The position numbers and the translations under genes were made by a program. This document shows positions 53,460 through 63,125 of a stretch of 64,000 nucleotides of DNA, one piece after another. The first letter of the stretch is position 1. Each line of letters opens with the position of its first letter. The DNA is from Comamonas sp. SCN 67-35 (lineage in GTDB: Bacteria > Pseudomonadota > Gammaproteobacteria > Burkholderiales > Burkholderiaceae_C): contig MEFV01000007.1 of NCBI GenBank assembly GCA_001725255.1, positions 1 through 64,000 on the forward strand. Direction: 5' to 3'. The notes under the pieces are model-generated. The model saw only the letters and a program-made list of their open reading frames with translations. It did no database searches and had not been told where the DNA came from.

Positions 53460-54494
53460 TCATTCGCCGCACAAGGCATCGAGCAACCTGCGTATCGGAG
53501 CGGGCAGGCCCAGCCGCTGCCATTGTGCGTGCCCGAACCACGCGCCCTGCGGGCTCGAAGGGGGCTCGGCGCCGCGCACCACGACAGGGTGCAGCCTGAG
53601 CTCACGGTGCGTCAGCGCATGCGTGACCACCGCGAGCACCTTCACCTCCGCGTTCGAGTTCCAGGCATCGGAACCGGCAGGCTGCATCTGCACGGGCGGA
53701 CAGTACAAGCCCGCCCAGATGCCGCGTGGCGGGCGCGGGGCAAGCCAGCAACGTCGCCTGTCGTCCAGATACAGCAGCAGCCACCAATCTTCGACACGAC
53801 GCTTGATTTGTCGCGTACGCACCGGATAGCGCCCCGGATCGCCCTGGCGATACGCCACGCAGAGATCCGCGAGCGGGCAACGCTCGCATTGCGGATTCTT
53901 CGCAAGACACACCGTCGCGCCCAGGTCCATCAGGCCCTGGGTGTAGCGCGGCATCGCAAGCCGCACATCGGTTTGCGGGAGCAACTGCTGAGCCTCCTTC
54001 CACAGGGCGCGTTCGTTCGCCGCCTGCGCCAGATCGGCGCCAAAGCCCAGCACGCGTGTGAGCACGCGCCGCACGTTGCCGTCCAGAATCGCGGCACGTT
54101 CACCAAAGCAGAACGCCGCGATCGCTGCCGCCGTGGAGCGGCCAATGCCCGGCAATTTCTGCAGTTCGGCCGCACTTTCCGGAAAGACGCCGCCATGCTC
54201 GCGCGCCACCATCTGCGCACAGCGGTGCAGATGGCGCGCGCGGCTGTAGTAGCCCAGGCCGCTCCACAAGGCCAGCACGTCATCTGGGCCGGCAGCAGCC
54301 AGGGCCCGCACATCCGGAAAGTGCGCCAGAAAGCGCTCGTAATAGCCGATCACGGTGGCCACCTGCGTCTGCTGCAGCATGATTTCCGAGAGCCACACAC
54401 GGTAAGGATCGCGCGTCCCCTGCCACGGCAGATCGCCGCGGCCATGCGCTGCCTGCCAGCGCACCACACGGTCGGCAAAATCGCCCGGCGCCAT
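53460..54494 (-). CDS. mutY: Adenine DNA glycosylase MutY
   Basis: This 344-residue repair enzyme removes adenine mispaired with 8-oxoguanine. It has the catalytic Glu in WLSEIMLQQTQV, the helix-hairpin-helix LPGIGRSTAAAIAAF, the catalytic Asp in AILDGNVRRV, and a 4Fe-4S cluster C-x6-C-x2-C-x5-C (CLAKNPQCERCPLADLC). A NUDIX-like C-terminal domain recognises 8-oxoG. Start and mutM stop overlap by one base (TGATG), so the two oxidative-damage repair genes are coupled. Confidence 0.96.
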   Translation of the reverse strand: MAPGDFADRVVRWQAAHGRGDLPWQGTRDPYRVWLSEIMLQQTQVATVIGYYERFLAHFPDVRALAAAGPDDVLALWSGLGYYSRARHLHRCAQMVAREHGGVFPESAAELQKLPGIGRSTAAAIAAFCFGERAAILDGNVRRVLTRVLGFGADLAQAANERALWKEAQQLLPQTDVRLAMPRYTQGLMDLGATVCLAKNPQCERCPLADLCVAYRQGDPGRYPVRTRQIKRRVEDWWLLLYLDDRRRCWLAPRPPRGIWAGLYCPPVQMQPAGSDAWNSNAEVKVLAVVTHALTHRELRLHPVVVRGAEPPSSPQGAWFGHAQWQRLGLPAPIRRLLDALCGE

Positions 54495-55309
54495 CAGCTC
54501 TTCTGGCACCGCGGGCAAAAGAAGGTGCTCCGCTGGCCCTGGCGCAGCGTGCGAATCGGCGTGCCGCACGCCACGCATGGCAAACCGGCACGCCCGTACA
54601 CCTTGGCCTCGAGCTGAAAGTGGCCGGCTTCGCCCTGCGCGCCGGCGAAATCCTTCAGCGTGCTCCCTCCCCGCTGCACCGCGCGTGCCAAGACCTCGCG
54701 AATGGCGTCGTGCAGGCGTTCGGCGCGCCGGTGGCTCAGACGCGCGGCCACCGCGGTCGGCCGGATACCCGCCTCAAACAGCGCCTCGCTCGCGTAAATA
54801 TTGCCCACGCCAACGACCACCCTGCCCGCCAGCAGCACCTGCTTGATGCTCTGGCGGCTGACCTTGAGCCCCGCCTGGAAAGTCTCGACGTCGAACGCTT
54901 CCGAAAGCGGTTCGGCGCCCAGGCCCGCCAGCAGCTTGCGCGCCATGGGCGCATCTTCCCCCGGCACCCAGACCACCGCCCCGAAACGCCGCGGATCGTG
55001 CAGGCGCAGCACGCCAAGGTCGGTCTGCATCTCGAAATGGTCATGCACCCCCATCGCAGGCAGCGAAGGGGCAAAGCGCAGGCTGCCGGACATGCCCAGA
55101 TGAATGAGCAGCAGCCCCCGGCTCAAGTCCAGCAACAGGTATTTGCCACGTCTTCGCACCTTCAGCACTCGCAAACCCACCAGCGCGTGCGGCGCCACGC
55201 CCAAGGGCCAGCGCAGCGGCTTGCCCAGCACCACCTTTGTGATCCGAGCGAGCGCGATCGCATCGGCAAACCCGCGGCGCGTGACTTCGACTTCTGGCAA
55301 TTCCGGCAT
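54494..55309 (-). CDS. mutM: Formamidopyrimidine-DNA glycosylase MutM
   Basis: This 271-residue bifunctional glycosylase/AP lyase removes 8-oxoguanine opposite C. The catalytic N-terminal Pro and Glu are present ([13 protein letters not shown]), with the conserved [12 protein letters not shown]ys, HLGMSG, the H2TH region around [10 protein letters not shown] and the C-terminal zinc finger CVACGTPI...FFCPRCQ. Coupled to mutY downstream. It is divergent from the TPR gene. Confidence 0.97.
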   Translation of the reverse strand: MPELPEVEVTRRGFADAIALARITKVVLGKPLRWPLGVAPHALVGLRVLKVRRRGKYLLLDLSRGLLLIHLGMSGSLRFAPSLPAMGVHDHFEMQTDLGVLRLHDPRRFGAVVWVPGEDAPMARKLLAGLGAEPLSEAFDVETFQAGLKVSRQSIKQVLLAGRVVVGVGNIYASEALFEAGIRPTAVAARLSHRRAERLHDAIREVLARAVQRGGSTLKDFAGAQGEAGHFQLEAKVYGRAGLPCVACGTPIRTLRQGQRSTFFCPRCQKS

Positions 55310-55391
55310 GGTGGGGCGTGCCGATCCTGCGCGGCATCTACAGCGTTACATCGCGCCACGGAAGGCGCAAACCTTCGATTATTATGAGGTG

Positions 55392-57164
55392 ATGCTGCGT
55401 CTATCCCGCTTTGCGTCAACTGTATTCATGGGTACCGCCCTGGTGCTGACCTCCCTGACAGCCTGGGCACGGACACCTCCGCCCCCCCCTGCAGCCACCG
55501 GCACGCAAAAGCAGGAAAAGGCCGAAGCCGCAAACGCTGCGTTCACCGCCCAGCTGTTCTACGAAATCCTGCTTGGCGAGCTCTCCACCGAAAGCGGCGA
55601 CCCTGGCCAGGGCTACTCGCTCATGCTGGATGCGGCCCGGCGCAGCAACAGCGCCGAACTGTACCGGCGCGCCACCGAGATCGCGCTGCAATCGCGCTCG
55701 GCGCAGGCGGCACTTGCCGCGGCCAAGGCATGGCAGCAGGCCGAGCCGGATTCGCGCGACGCCAACCGTTTCGTGCTGCGCATCCTGGTGGCGCTCAACC
55801 GCATCAAGGACAGCAGCGAGCCGCTGGCGCGCGAGCTTGCGGCAGCGCCGGCCGAAAACAGGATCGCGGTCATCAACGCCATTCCACTGCTGTACTCGCA
55901 CGCAAGCGACAAGGCGTTGGCCGCACGCGTGGCGGAAGAAGCCCTGGGCCATTGGCTGAAGGAACCCGCCACGGCCGCCAACACCTGGACCACGATAGGG
56001 CGCATGCGTCTGGCCGCCGGCGACAAGATCGGCGCGCTCGTGGCCGCACGCCTTGCTCAAAAGGCCGACGCGGGCAACGACGCCATGGCGGCACTGGCGC
56101 TACAGCTGATGGACGAGAAGGTGAACGATGCCGAGCCCCTGCTGCAGACCTACCTGCAGGGCGAACCACTGCCGGAAATGCGCATGGGGTACGCGCGCTA
56201 TCTTGCACAAGGCAACCAAATCGAGGCGGCGCTCGCGCAGATGCGCAAGATCACGGCCGAGCAGCCGGACAACACCCAGGCGCTGCTGCTGCAAAGCACG
56301 CTGGAGCTGCAGGCCCATCAGGTGGACGCCGCGGAAAAGACGCTGGAGCGCTTCACGCATCTCCATGACAAACTGCCCGCGTCGGCGCAGCCGCAAACGC
56401 TCACGCGCCAGATGTATTTGCTGCGCTCCGAAATCGCGCAGCAACGCGGCGACCTCGACCAGGCCGAGCACTGGCTCAGCCTTGCCGGTGACGACGACTC
56501 GCGCCTGAGCGTGCAGGAGCGCCGCGCGCTGCTGCTCGCGCGCCAGGGGCGCCTGGGAGAGGCGCTGGCGCTGATTCGCAATCTGCCTGCCGCCAACGAC
56601 GAGGAAGCCGCCAGGAAATTGCAGGGCGAGGCGCTGGTGCTGCGCGAAGTCGGGCAGGTCGACCGTGCCTACGACGCGCAGGCGCGCGCCGTGGCGCTTC
56701 AGCCGGACAACGACGATTACGTCTACGACCAGGCCATGCTCGCGGAGCGGCTCGGACGCACGGATGAGATGGAGCGCCTGTTGCGCCGCATCCTGCAGCG
56801 CAATCCCAAGTACTACCACGCGCTCAACGCGCTCGGCTTTTCCCTGGCCGACCGCGGCGTGCGCCTGCAGGAGGCCAAGACACTCATCGAACAGGCGCTG
56901 CAACTGGCCCCGGGCGATCCCTACATCACCGACAGCCTGGGCTGGGCCGAATACCGCCTGGGCAACAAAAAACGCGCGCGTGAACTCCTGCAGGACGCCA
57001 TGCGCAACCAGCCCGATGCCGACATCGCGGCTCACCTGGGCGAGGTGCTCTGGAAACTGGGCGAGCACGCGCGGGCACGCGCCGCATGGCGTGAGGGCCT
57101 GCGACTGAAGCGCGACAATGGCACGCTGCTCGAAACACTCAAACGCTTCGGGGTGCGTCCTTGA
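55392..57164 (+). CDS. Exported TPR-repeat protein
   Basis: This 590-residue protein has an N-terminal signal peptide (STVFMGTALVLTSLTAWA) and tetratricopeptide repeats through the rest; the clearest lie in the last 180 residues (PKYYHALNALGFSLADRG, then DPYITDSLGWAEYRLGNKKRARELLQDA). Such proteins scaffold envelope complexes. The gene overlaps lolB (TTGA), and this TPR-lolB-ispE order is common in betaproteobacteria, suggesting a link to outer-membrane lipoprotein handling. The ATG at 55392 is chosen because the signal peptide follows it directly. Confidence 0.88.
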   Translation: MLRLSRFASTVFMGTALVLTSLTAWARTPPPPPAATGTQKQEKAEAANAAFTAQLFYEILLGELSTESGDPGQGYSLMLDAARRSNSAELYRRATEIALQSRSAQAALAAAKAWQQAEPDSRDANRFVLRILVALNRIKDSSEPLARELAAAPAENRIAVINAIPLLYSHASDKALAARVAEEALGHWLKEPATAANTWTTIGRMRLAAGDKIGALVAARLAQKADAGNDAMAALALQLMDEKVNDAEPLLQTYLQGEPLPEMRMGYARYLAQGNQIEAALAQMRKITAEQPDNTQALLLQSTLELQAHQVDAAEKTLERFTHLHDKLPASAQPQTLTRQMYLLRSEIAQQRGDLDQAEHWLSLAGDDDSRLSVQERRALLLARQGRLGEALALIRNLPAANDEEAARKLQGEALVLREVGQVDRAYDAQARAVALQPDNDDYVYDQAMLAERLGRTDEMERLLRRILQRNPKYYHALNALGFSLADRGVRLQEAKTLIEQALQLAPGDPYITDSLGWAEYRLGNKKRARELLQDAMRNQPDADIAAHLGEVLWKLGEHARARAAWREGLRLKRDNGTLLETLKRFGVRP

Positions 57165-57664
57165 TCCTCAGGGCACGGCGCCAGCGGCGCCGTACGCTGT
57201 GTCTTGCGGCATTCGCCGCCACCCTGGCCGCGGCCTGCGCTCCGATTCCCCAGGCAGAGCAGGCACGGGACGACCGCTGGAGCGGGCGCCTGGCGCTGCA
57301 GGTGGACGACAGCTCGGCGCAATCCTTCTTTGCCGCCTTCCAGTTGCACGGCAATGCCGAGCGCGGCAAGCTCACGCTGTTCAACCCGCTGGGCAATATC
57401 CTGGCGCGCCTCACCTGGCAGCCCGGCGGCGCGCTGCTGGACGATGGGCAGAATCAGCGAACCTCCAGCTCACTGGCCACCCTGACGCAGGAGCTGACCG
57501 GCAGCGTACTCCCGATCACGGCATTGTTTGCCTGGCTGCACGGCCGGGACATGGCGGCCAGCGGCTGGCAGGCGGACCTGAGCGCGCTGAGCGCCGGGCG
57601 CATCACCGCCACGCGCCTGCAGCCCCTGCCCACGGCGGTGCTGCGCGTGGTGCTTGACCGCTGA
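57161..57664 (+). CDS. lolB: Outer-membrane lipoprotein receptor LolB
   Basis: This is a 167-residue lipoprotein that takes lipoproteins from LolA and inserts them in the outer membrane. The basic start, hydrophobic stretch and lipobox LAAACA are followed by RWSGRLALQVDD and KLTLFNPLGNILARLTWQPGGALL, the LolB fold opening. The start codon is TTG at 57161, overlapping the TGA of the TPR gene; no in-frame ATG or GTG allows a signal peptide. Translation is therefore probably coupled. Confidence 0.9.
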   Translation: MILRARRQRRRTLCLAAFAATLAAACAPIPQAEQARDDRWSGRLALQVDDSSAQSFFAAFQLHGNAERGKLTLFNPLGNILARLTWQPGGALLDDGQNQRTSSSLATLTQELTGSVLPITALFAWLHGRDMAASGWQADLSALSAGRITATRLQPLPTAVLRVVLDR

Positions 57665-57674
57665 AAGCCGATCC

Positions 57675-58541
57675 ATGCGTGCCATCCACGACGTCCCGGC
57701 GCCGGCCAAACTCAATCTTTTCCTGCATGTCACGGGCAGGCGCAGCGACGGCTACCACCTGCTGCAATCGGTCTTCATGCTGATCGACTGGTGCGATGAA
57801 CTGCACTTCGACCTGCGCGCCGGCCCCGCCCTGAGCCGCGAAGACCTCGGCGATGCGCTGCCTGCGGATGACTTGTGCCTGCGCGCCGCTCGGGCGCTGC
57901 AGGCGGCCACGGGCTGCATGCAAGGCGCGCATATCTCGATTGCCAAGAACATTCCTTCCCAGGCGGGCATGGGCGGCGGCTCGTCGGATGCCGCCTCCAC
58001 CCTGCTGGCGCTCAACCAGCTGTGGAATCTCCAACTCACCCGGAGCGAGCTGCAAACACTGGCCCTCCCGCTGGGCGCGGACGTGCCCTTTTTCCTCCAG
58101 GGGCACGATGCATGGGTGCAAGGGATAGGTGAAATACTCGAACCCCTGCCCGCCGGCCTGCTTCAGGCCGGTCAGCCCTTTGTCGTCATCAAGCCACAAG
58201 CAGGGCTCGAGACACGCCTGATTTTTTCGCACCCGGAACTCAAGCGCGACACACAAGCTGCTACAATTGCGGGCTTCGCTAGAGAGCAGGCAAGAGAGCC
58301 GTTTCAATTTGGCAGAAACGACTTGCAGCCGGTTGCCGAGCTGCTGTGTCCCGAGATCACGCAAGCCCTCACGTGGCTTGCCAGACAGGGGCTAGGCGGG
58401 CGCATGACAGGTTCCGGCAGTGCGGTGTTTGCTCCTGCGGTGCATGCGATCGACAGTGCACGGGCACCTGCCCAATGGCACGTCAAAGTATGCAAGAATC
58501 TCGGGCTTCATCCACTTGCCGGATGGGCGCGGGATGAATGA
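57675..58541 (+). CDS. ispE: 4-diphosphocytidyl-2-C-methyl-D-erythritol kinase
   Basis: This 288-residue GHMP kinase carries out the fourth step of the MEP isoprenoid pathway. It has PAPAKLNLFLHVTGRRSDGYH at the start, the ATP loop IPSQAGMGGGSSDAAS and the late GRMTGSGSAVFA. The ATG at 57675 is preferred over a TTG seven codons earlier. It is in the usual lolB-ispE-tRNA-Gln-prs order. Confidence 0.96.
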   Translation: MRAIHDVPAPAKLNLFLHVTGRRSDGYHLLQSVFMLIDWCDELHFDLRAGPALSREDLGDALPADDLCLRAARALQAATGCMQGAHISIAKNIPSQAGMGGGSSDAASTLLALNQLWNLQLTRSELQTLALPLGADVPFFLQGHDAWVQGIGEILEPLPAGLLQAGQPFVVIKPQAGLETRLIFSHPELKRDTQAATIAGFAREQAREPFQFGRNDLQPVAELLCPEITQALTWLARQGLGGRMTGSGSAVFAPAVHAIDSARAPAQWHVKVCKNLGLHPLAGWARDE

Positions 58542-58577
58542 TTGCAAGGCTGCACACCCACAGTGTGCGGCCCGTGT

Positions 58578-58654
58578 AGGGGAGTAGCCAAGCTGGTCAA
58601 GGCACCGGATTTTGATTCCGGCATGCGAGGGTTCGAATCCTTCCTCCCCTGCCA
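58578..58654 (+). tRNA. tRNA-Gln, anticodon TTG
   Basis: A 77-nt cloverleaf with acceptor stem AGGGGAG/CTCCCCT, anticodon stem CCGGA/TCCGG around TTTTGAT (anticodon UUG), TTCGAAT T-loop, discriminator G and encoded CCA. It lies between ispE and prs, as in many betaproteobacteria. Confidence 0.97.
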
Positions 58655-58700
58655 CCTGTAGAGCCCGTTGCGCCACCACCGTCAGACATTCGAGACGCCC

Positions 58701-59666
58701 ATGCAAGCCCATCACACCGATTTCATGGTTTTCACGGGCAATGCGAACCCCGGCCTTGCCACCGAGATCGCGAAGAACCTGGGCATCACGCTCGGCGCCA
58801 TGCAAGTCGGGCGGTTCTCCGACGGCGAAGTCACCGTCGAAATCAAGCAGAACGTGCGTGCGCGCGACATCTTCGTCGTGCAATCCACCTGCGCGCCCAC
58901 CAACGACAACCTGATGGAGCTGCTCATCATGGTTGATGCGCTCAAGCGCGCCTCGGCCGAGCGCATCAGCGCCGTCATTCCCTACTTCGGCTACGCGCGC
59001 CAGGATCGGCGTCCGCGCTCCACGCGCGTGCCCATCTCGGCCAAGGTCGTGGCCAACATGCTGCAGGCCGTGGGCGTGAACCGCCTGCTCACGATGGACC
59101 TGCACGCCGACCAGATCCAGGGTTTCTTCGACATCCCGGTGGACAACATCTACGCCTCCCCGGTGCTGCTGCGCGACCTGAACGAGAAGAAGCACGACAA
59201 CCTCATCGTCGTCAGCCCCGACGTGGGCGGCGTGGTGCGTGCACGGGCGCTGGCCAAGCAGCTCGGCTGCGATCTGGCCATCATCGACAAGCGCCGCCCC
59301 AAGGCCAACGTCTCCGAAGTGATGAACGTGATCGGCGAAATCGACGGGCGTAACTGCGTCATCATGGACGACATGATCGACACCGCCGGCACGCTGGTGA
59401 AGGCCGCGAGCGCACTCAAGGAGCGCGGCGCCAAGCAGGTTCATGCCTACTGCACCCACCCCATCTTCTCGGGCCCGGCCATCGAGCGCATCGCCCAGGG
59501 CGACGTACTCGATGAGGTCGTGGTCACCAACACCATCCCGCTGAGCGAGGCCGCTCGCGGATGCCCCAAGATTCGCCAGCTCTCCGTGGCGCCGCTGTTC
59601 GCCGAAACGATACAGCGCATTGCCAGCGGAGCGTCGGTGATGAGCCTGTTCTCGGAGCTCAGCTGA
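58701..59666 (+). CDS. prs: Ribose-phosphate pyrophosphokinase
   Basis: This 321-residue enzyme makes PRPP from ribose 5-phosphate and ATP, feeding nucleotide, His and Trp synthesis. Seen: [41 protein letters not shown], the metal-site [14 protein letters not shown] and the PRPP loop [13 protein letters not shown]. The ATG at 58701 gives the usual length. It is followed by rplY after 103 bp. Confidence 0.97.
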   Translation: MQAHHTDFMVFTGNANPGLATEIAKNLGITLGAMQVGRFSDGEVTVEIKQNVRARDIFVVQSTCAPTNDNLMELLIMVDALKRASAERISAVIPYFGYARQDRRPRSTRVPISAKVVANMLQAVGVNRLLTMDLHADQIQGFFDIPVDNIYASPVLLRDLNEKKHDNLIVVSPDVGGVVRARALAKQLGCDLAIIDKRRPKANVSEVMNVIGEIDGRNCVIMDDMIDTAGTLVKAASALKERGAKQVHAYCTHPIFSGPAIERIAQGDVLDEVVVTNTIPLSEAARGCPKIRQLSVAPLFAETIQRIASGASVMSLFSELS

Positions 59667-59769
59667 ACACTGCCGAAGAACAGCACAGGCTCCGCCGCAT
59701 GGTGCACGGGGTCTTTTCTCAAACAGGCGGGCAGGCTGGTCGCGGTCGCCCAACCACTGGAGTTCTCAT

Positions 59770-60414
59770 ATGAAATTCGCCGCTTTTGAGCGCAACACGC
59801 AAGGTACGGGTGCGAGCCGCCGTCTGCGCATCACGGGCCGTGCGCCCGGCATCGTCTATGGCGCGGGGGGCCAGCCGCAAATGATCGAACTCGATCACAA
59901 CGCGCTGTGGCACGCCCTGCAGAAGGAAGCCTTCCATTCCACCATTCTTGAAATGGAACTGGCCGGCCAGACCAGCAAGGTGCTGCTGCGCGACGTGCAA
60001 TACCACCCCTACAAGCAGCAGATCCTGCACGTGGACTTTCAGCGCATCGACGACAAGACCCGCATCCACATGAAGGTGCCGCTGCACTTCGACGGCATCG
60101 ACAAGTCGCCGGCCGTGGTCACGGAAGGCTGCACCGTCGCGCCGCTGATTCACGAACTGGACGTGGTCTGCATGCCCGCTCTGCTGCCCGAGCACATCAG
60201 CGTGGACCTGAGCGGCCTGACCTCCAAGAACATCCCCGGCCTGCAATCGGTCAAGCTGCCCACGGGCGTCAAGGTGGTCGTGCACGGCTCCAACAAGAAC
60301 CCGGCGCTGGTCTCGATCAAGCAACCCGAGGTGATCGAGGACGAAGCCCCCGAGGCAGCCAGCGCTGGCGCAGCGCCTGCGGCGGCTCCTGCGGCCCCTG
60401 CCACCAAGAAGTGA
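59770..60414 (+). CDS. rplY: 50S ribosomal protein L25/Ctc
   Basis: This is a 214-residue L25 of the long Ctc type: an N-terminal 5S rRNA-binding L25 domain (about 1-95; GTGASRRLRITGRAPGIVYG) followed by the TL5/Ctc C-terminal domain and an Ala/Pro-rich tail. GGAG seven nucleotides upstream sets the start. A strong terminator follows. Confidence 0.96.
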   Translation: MKFAAFERNTQGTGASRRLRITGRAPGIVYGAGGQPQMIELDHNALWHALQKEAFHSTILEMELAGQTSKVLLRDVQYHPYKQQILHVDFQRIDDKTRIHMKVPLHFDGIDKSPAVVTEGCTVAPLIHELDVVCMPALLPEHISVDLSGLTSKNIPGLQSVKLPTGVKVVVHGSNKNPALVSIKQPEVIEDEAPEAASAGAAPAAAPAAPATKK

Positions 60415-60445
60415 TCGTGGCGGCTTCCTGCCGCCCCGAACGCCC

Positions 60446-60474
60446 ATGGCCCGCGACGAGCGGGCCATTTTTTT
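60446..60474 (+). terminator. Rho-independent terminator after rplY
   Basis: ATGGCCCGC and GCGGGCCAT form a perfect 9-bp stem with a 5-nt loop and are followed by a run of T. Confidence 0.88.
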
Positions 60475-60515
60475 GCCTGCGCCCCGCCCGCCCGCGGCGC
60501 TGATAATTCGTCACC

Positions 60516-61091
60516 ATGATCAAACTGTTTGTCGGCCTGGGCAACCCGGGGCCGCAATACGAGGACACGCGCCACAACGTCGGCTTCTGGTGGATCGACG
60601 CGCTCGCGCAGCAGCTCAAGATACAGCTCAGCCCCGAACGCGGCTATTTCGGGCTCGTGGCCCGCACCGCCGTCCAAGGGCGCACACTCTGGCTGCTTGA
60701 ACCGCAGACCTTCATGAATGCCTCGGGCAAATCGGTGGCGGCGCTGGCGCGCTTTTACAAGATCCAACCCGAGGAAATTCTCGCGGTGCACGACGAGCTG
60801 GATTTCTCGCCCGGCCAGATCAAGCTCAAGCGCGGCGGCAGCCACGGCGGGCATAACGGGCTGCGCGACATCCACGCACAGCTAGGCAGCAGCGACTACT
60901 GGCGCCTGCGCATCGGCATCGGCCACCCCGGCGTCAAGGCCGAGGTGGTCCACTGGGTCCTGGGACGCCCGGCGCCGGGGGACCGGCAACTCATCGAGAG
61001 CGCCATCGCTCACGGGCTCGCCTCCTTTGGCGAGCTGACAGGCGGGGCCATGGACAAGGCCACGCAGCAGATCAACACGCCCGTGAAATGA
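60516..61091 (+). CDS. pth: Peptidyl-tRNA hydrolase
   Basis: This 191-residue enzyme releases tRNA from prematurely dropped peptidyl-tRNA. The catalytic His and neighbours are in [36 protein letters not shown] and the Asp in [12 protein letters not shown] complete the site. It sits behind the rplY terminator, so it has its own promoter. Its stop overlaps the amidase start (ATGA). Confidence 0.97.
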   Translation: MIKLFVGLGNPGPQYEDTRHNVGFWWIDALAQQLKIQLSPERGYFGLVARTAVQGRTLWLLEPQTFMNASGKSVAALARFYKIQPEEILAVHDELDFSPGQIKLKRGGSHGGHNGLRDIHAQLGSSDYWRLRIGIGHPGVKAEVVHWVLGRPAPGDRQLIESAIAHGLASFGELTGGAMDKATQQINTPVK

Positions 61092-62454
61092 CCGCCCTGC
61101 ACGAGCTCAGCGCCGTCGAACTGGTGGCCGCCTACCGCAGGCATGCGCTCTCGCCGGTCGAGGTGGCCACGGCGCTGCTGGAGCACGTACAGCGCTGGGA
61201 GCCCCACCTGCACGCCAGTTATCTGCTGCGCCCCGAGCTCACGCTTGAGCAAGCCAGGGCGAGCCTGTCGCGCTGGATGCGTGGCGCCCCCTGTGGCCCG
61301 CTCGATGGCGTGCCCGTCACGATCAAGGAGAACATCGCCACGCTGGGCGACCCCGTTCCGCTCGGAACGGCGGCCAGCGAGCTCAAGCCCTCGCCGGTGA
61401 ATGCCCCACCGGCGCAGCGTCTGCGCGAAGCTGGCGCGGTGCTGCTGTGCAAGACCACGATGCCCGACTACGGCATGCTCTCGTCGGGCGTCTCGAGCTT
61501 TCACGCGAGCGCGCGCAACCCGTGGGACACCACGAAGGGTCCGGGCGGCTCGAGCGCGGGCGCGGGCGCCGGCGCCGCCGCGGGTTACGGGCCGCTGCAT
61601 ATCGGCACCGACATCGGCGGCTCCGTGCGCCTGCCCGCGGCCTGGTGCGGGGTGTTCGGCTTCAAACCCAGCCTGGGACGCGTGCCCATCGATCCGCCCT
61701 ACACGGGGCGCGCCGCCGGCCCCATCACGCGCACCGTGCAGGATGCGGCGCTGATGATGCAGGTGCTCAGTGCGCCCGACGTTCGCGACAGCATGAGCCT
61801 GCCACCCCAGCACATCGACTGGGACACCGCCACGACGCGGCCCAGACGCCTGCACGGGCTGCGCCTGGGACTGCTGCTCGACGCCGGATGCGGCCTGCCC
61901 GTGCAGCCGCAGGTTCAAGCGGCCGTACAGGCGGCCGCGGAACTCTTTGAAGACGCCGGTGCCATCATCGTGCCGATGCAGCCATTCTTCACGCGCGAGA
62001 TGCTCGACGGAATGGACCATTTCTGGCGCATGCGCTCGTGGATGGATTTATGCAAGCTCGACGCACCACGGCGTGAAAGAGTGCTGCCCTTCATCCGCAC
62101 CTGGGCCGAGAGCGCGGCTGGTTTCAGCGCGGCACACCTGTACGAAGCGAGCCAGCAGTTCTACGCCACCCGCGTCGCCACGGTGCGCGCCTGCTCGCAG
62201 GTCGACTACGTGCTCTCGCCGACGGCGCCCATCACGGCCTTCGACGCCCTGCTCCCCGCGCCGACCAACGACCCGATATGTCCGAGCAACCCGCGGCGTC
62301 GATCGCCTGCGCCATGACGCAGGCCGGCCTGCCCATAGGCCTGCAGATCGCCGGACCCCGGTTTGACGACCTCGGAGTGTTGCAATTGGCCCACGCTTTC
62401 GAGCAGCTGCGCGCACCACTGCCGCCCTGGCCACAGCCTCCTGCGAAGACCTAG
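61088..62454 (+). pseudogene. Amidase-signature protein with an out-of-frame deletion
   Basis: The first 400 residues are a good amidase: catalytic Lys in PVTIKEN, GPGGSSAGAGAGAAAG with the cis-Ser, and the nucleophile region IGTDIGGSVRLPA. Up to LPAPTNDP (about 62273) the frame is normal; it then runs into a short foreign end and a stop at 62317. The expected C-terminus continues in another frame from 62278 (MSEQPAASIACAM, then QAGLPIGLQIAGP) to a TAG at 62454. The family normally has roughly a dozen residues between these parts, so a small out-of-frame deletion near 62275 is likely. The active-site residues lie before the break, so a truncated protein could still be made. It overlaps pth by ATGA. 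Confidence 0.75.
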
Positions 62455-62540
62455 CCCACTACCCGTAGACCGGGCAGGGATAGTCTTTACATTCTCGATA
62501 AAGCACTATCCAATGCCCGAAAACTACACCAAAGGAGACT

Positions 62541-63125
62541 ATGCCTTCGCAACAGACCCGGCCGTCGGGCCGCTGGGTGCGCGCGATCACGCGCACGTTC
62601 GAAATCCTCATCGTGGCGTGTCTGGCCGTCATGGGCATTCTGGTGTTCGGCAATGTCGTGCTGCGCTACGCGTTCAATTCGGGCATCGCGATCTCGGAAG
62701 AGCTCTCGCGCCTGCTCTTTGTCTGGCTGATCTTTCTGGGGGCCGTGCTCGCCTCGGCCCAGCGCGTGCATATCGGCTTTGACACGCTGCAACGCCACGT
62801 GGGGCCACGCACCCGGCGCGCGCTGATCGTCTTTTCCGGCGTGCTGATCCTGATCGGCTGCGTGATCTTCATCATCGGCGGCTACAAGCAGACGCTCATC
62901 AACCTGGGCAACACCTACCCGGTGCTGGGCATTTCCTACGGCTGGCTCTACGGCGTGGGACTGATCTTTGGCATCGCGCTGATCTTTCCCGTGTGCCACA
63001 ACATCCTGCTGGCGCTGCGCGGCGACTTTGACAAGATGACGCACGATCTGGGCGATCGCATTGAGGAGGCATCCGAGCGCATCGCAAGCGAGGTGGCCAG
63101 CCAGGAAAGCGAGCGCAAACCATGA
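62541..63125 (+). CDS. TRAP transporter small permease (DctQ family)
   Basis: This 194-residue membrane protein has four hydrophobic segments and the DctQ pattern (LVFGNVVLRYAFNSGIAISEELSRLLFVWLIFLGAVLA). With the DctM-type permease that follows and a periplasmic binding protein, it would form a sodium-driven importer of an organic acid. GGAG before the ATG sets the start. No binding-protein gene is seen upstream, so it may lie beyond the window. Confidence 0.92.
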   Translation: MPSQQTRPSGRWVRAITRTFEILIVACLAVMGILVFGNVVLRYAFNSGIAISEELSRLLFVWLIFLGAVLASAQRVHIGFDTLQRHVGPRTRRALIVFSGVLILIGCVIFIIGGYKQTLINLGNTYPVLGISYGWLYGVGLIFGIALIFPVCHNILLALRGDFDKMTHDLGDRIEEASERIASEVASQESERKP

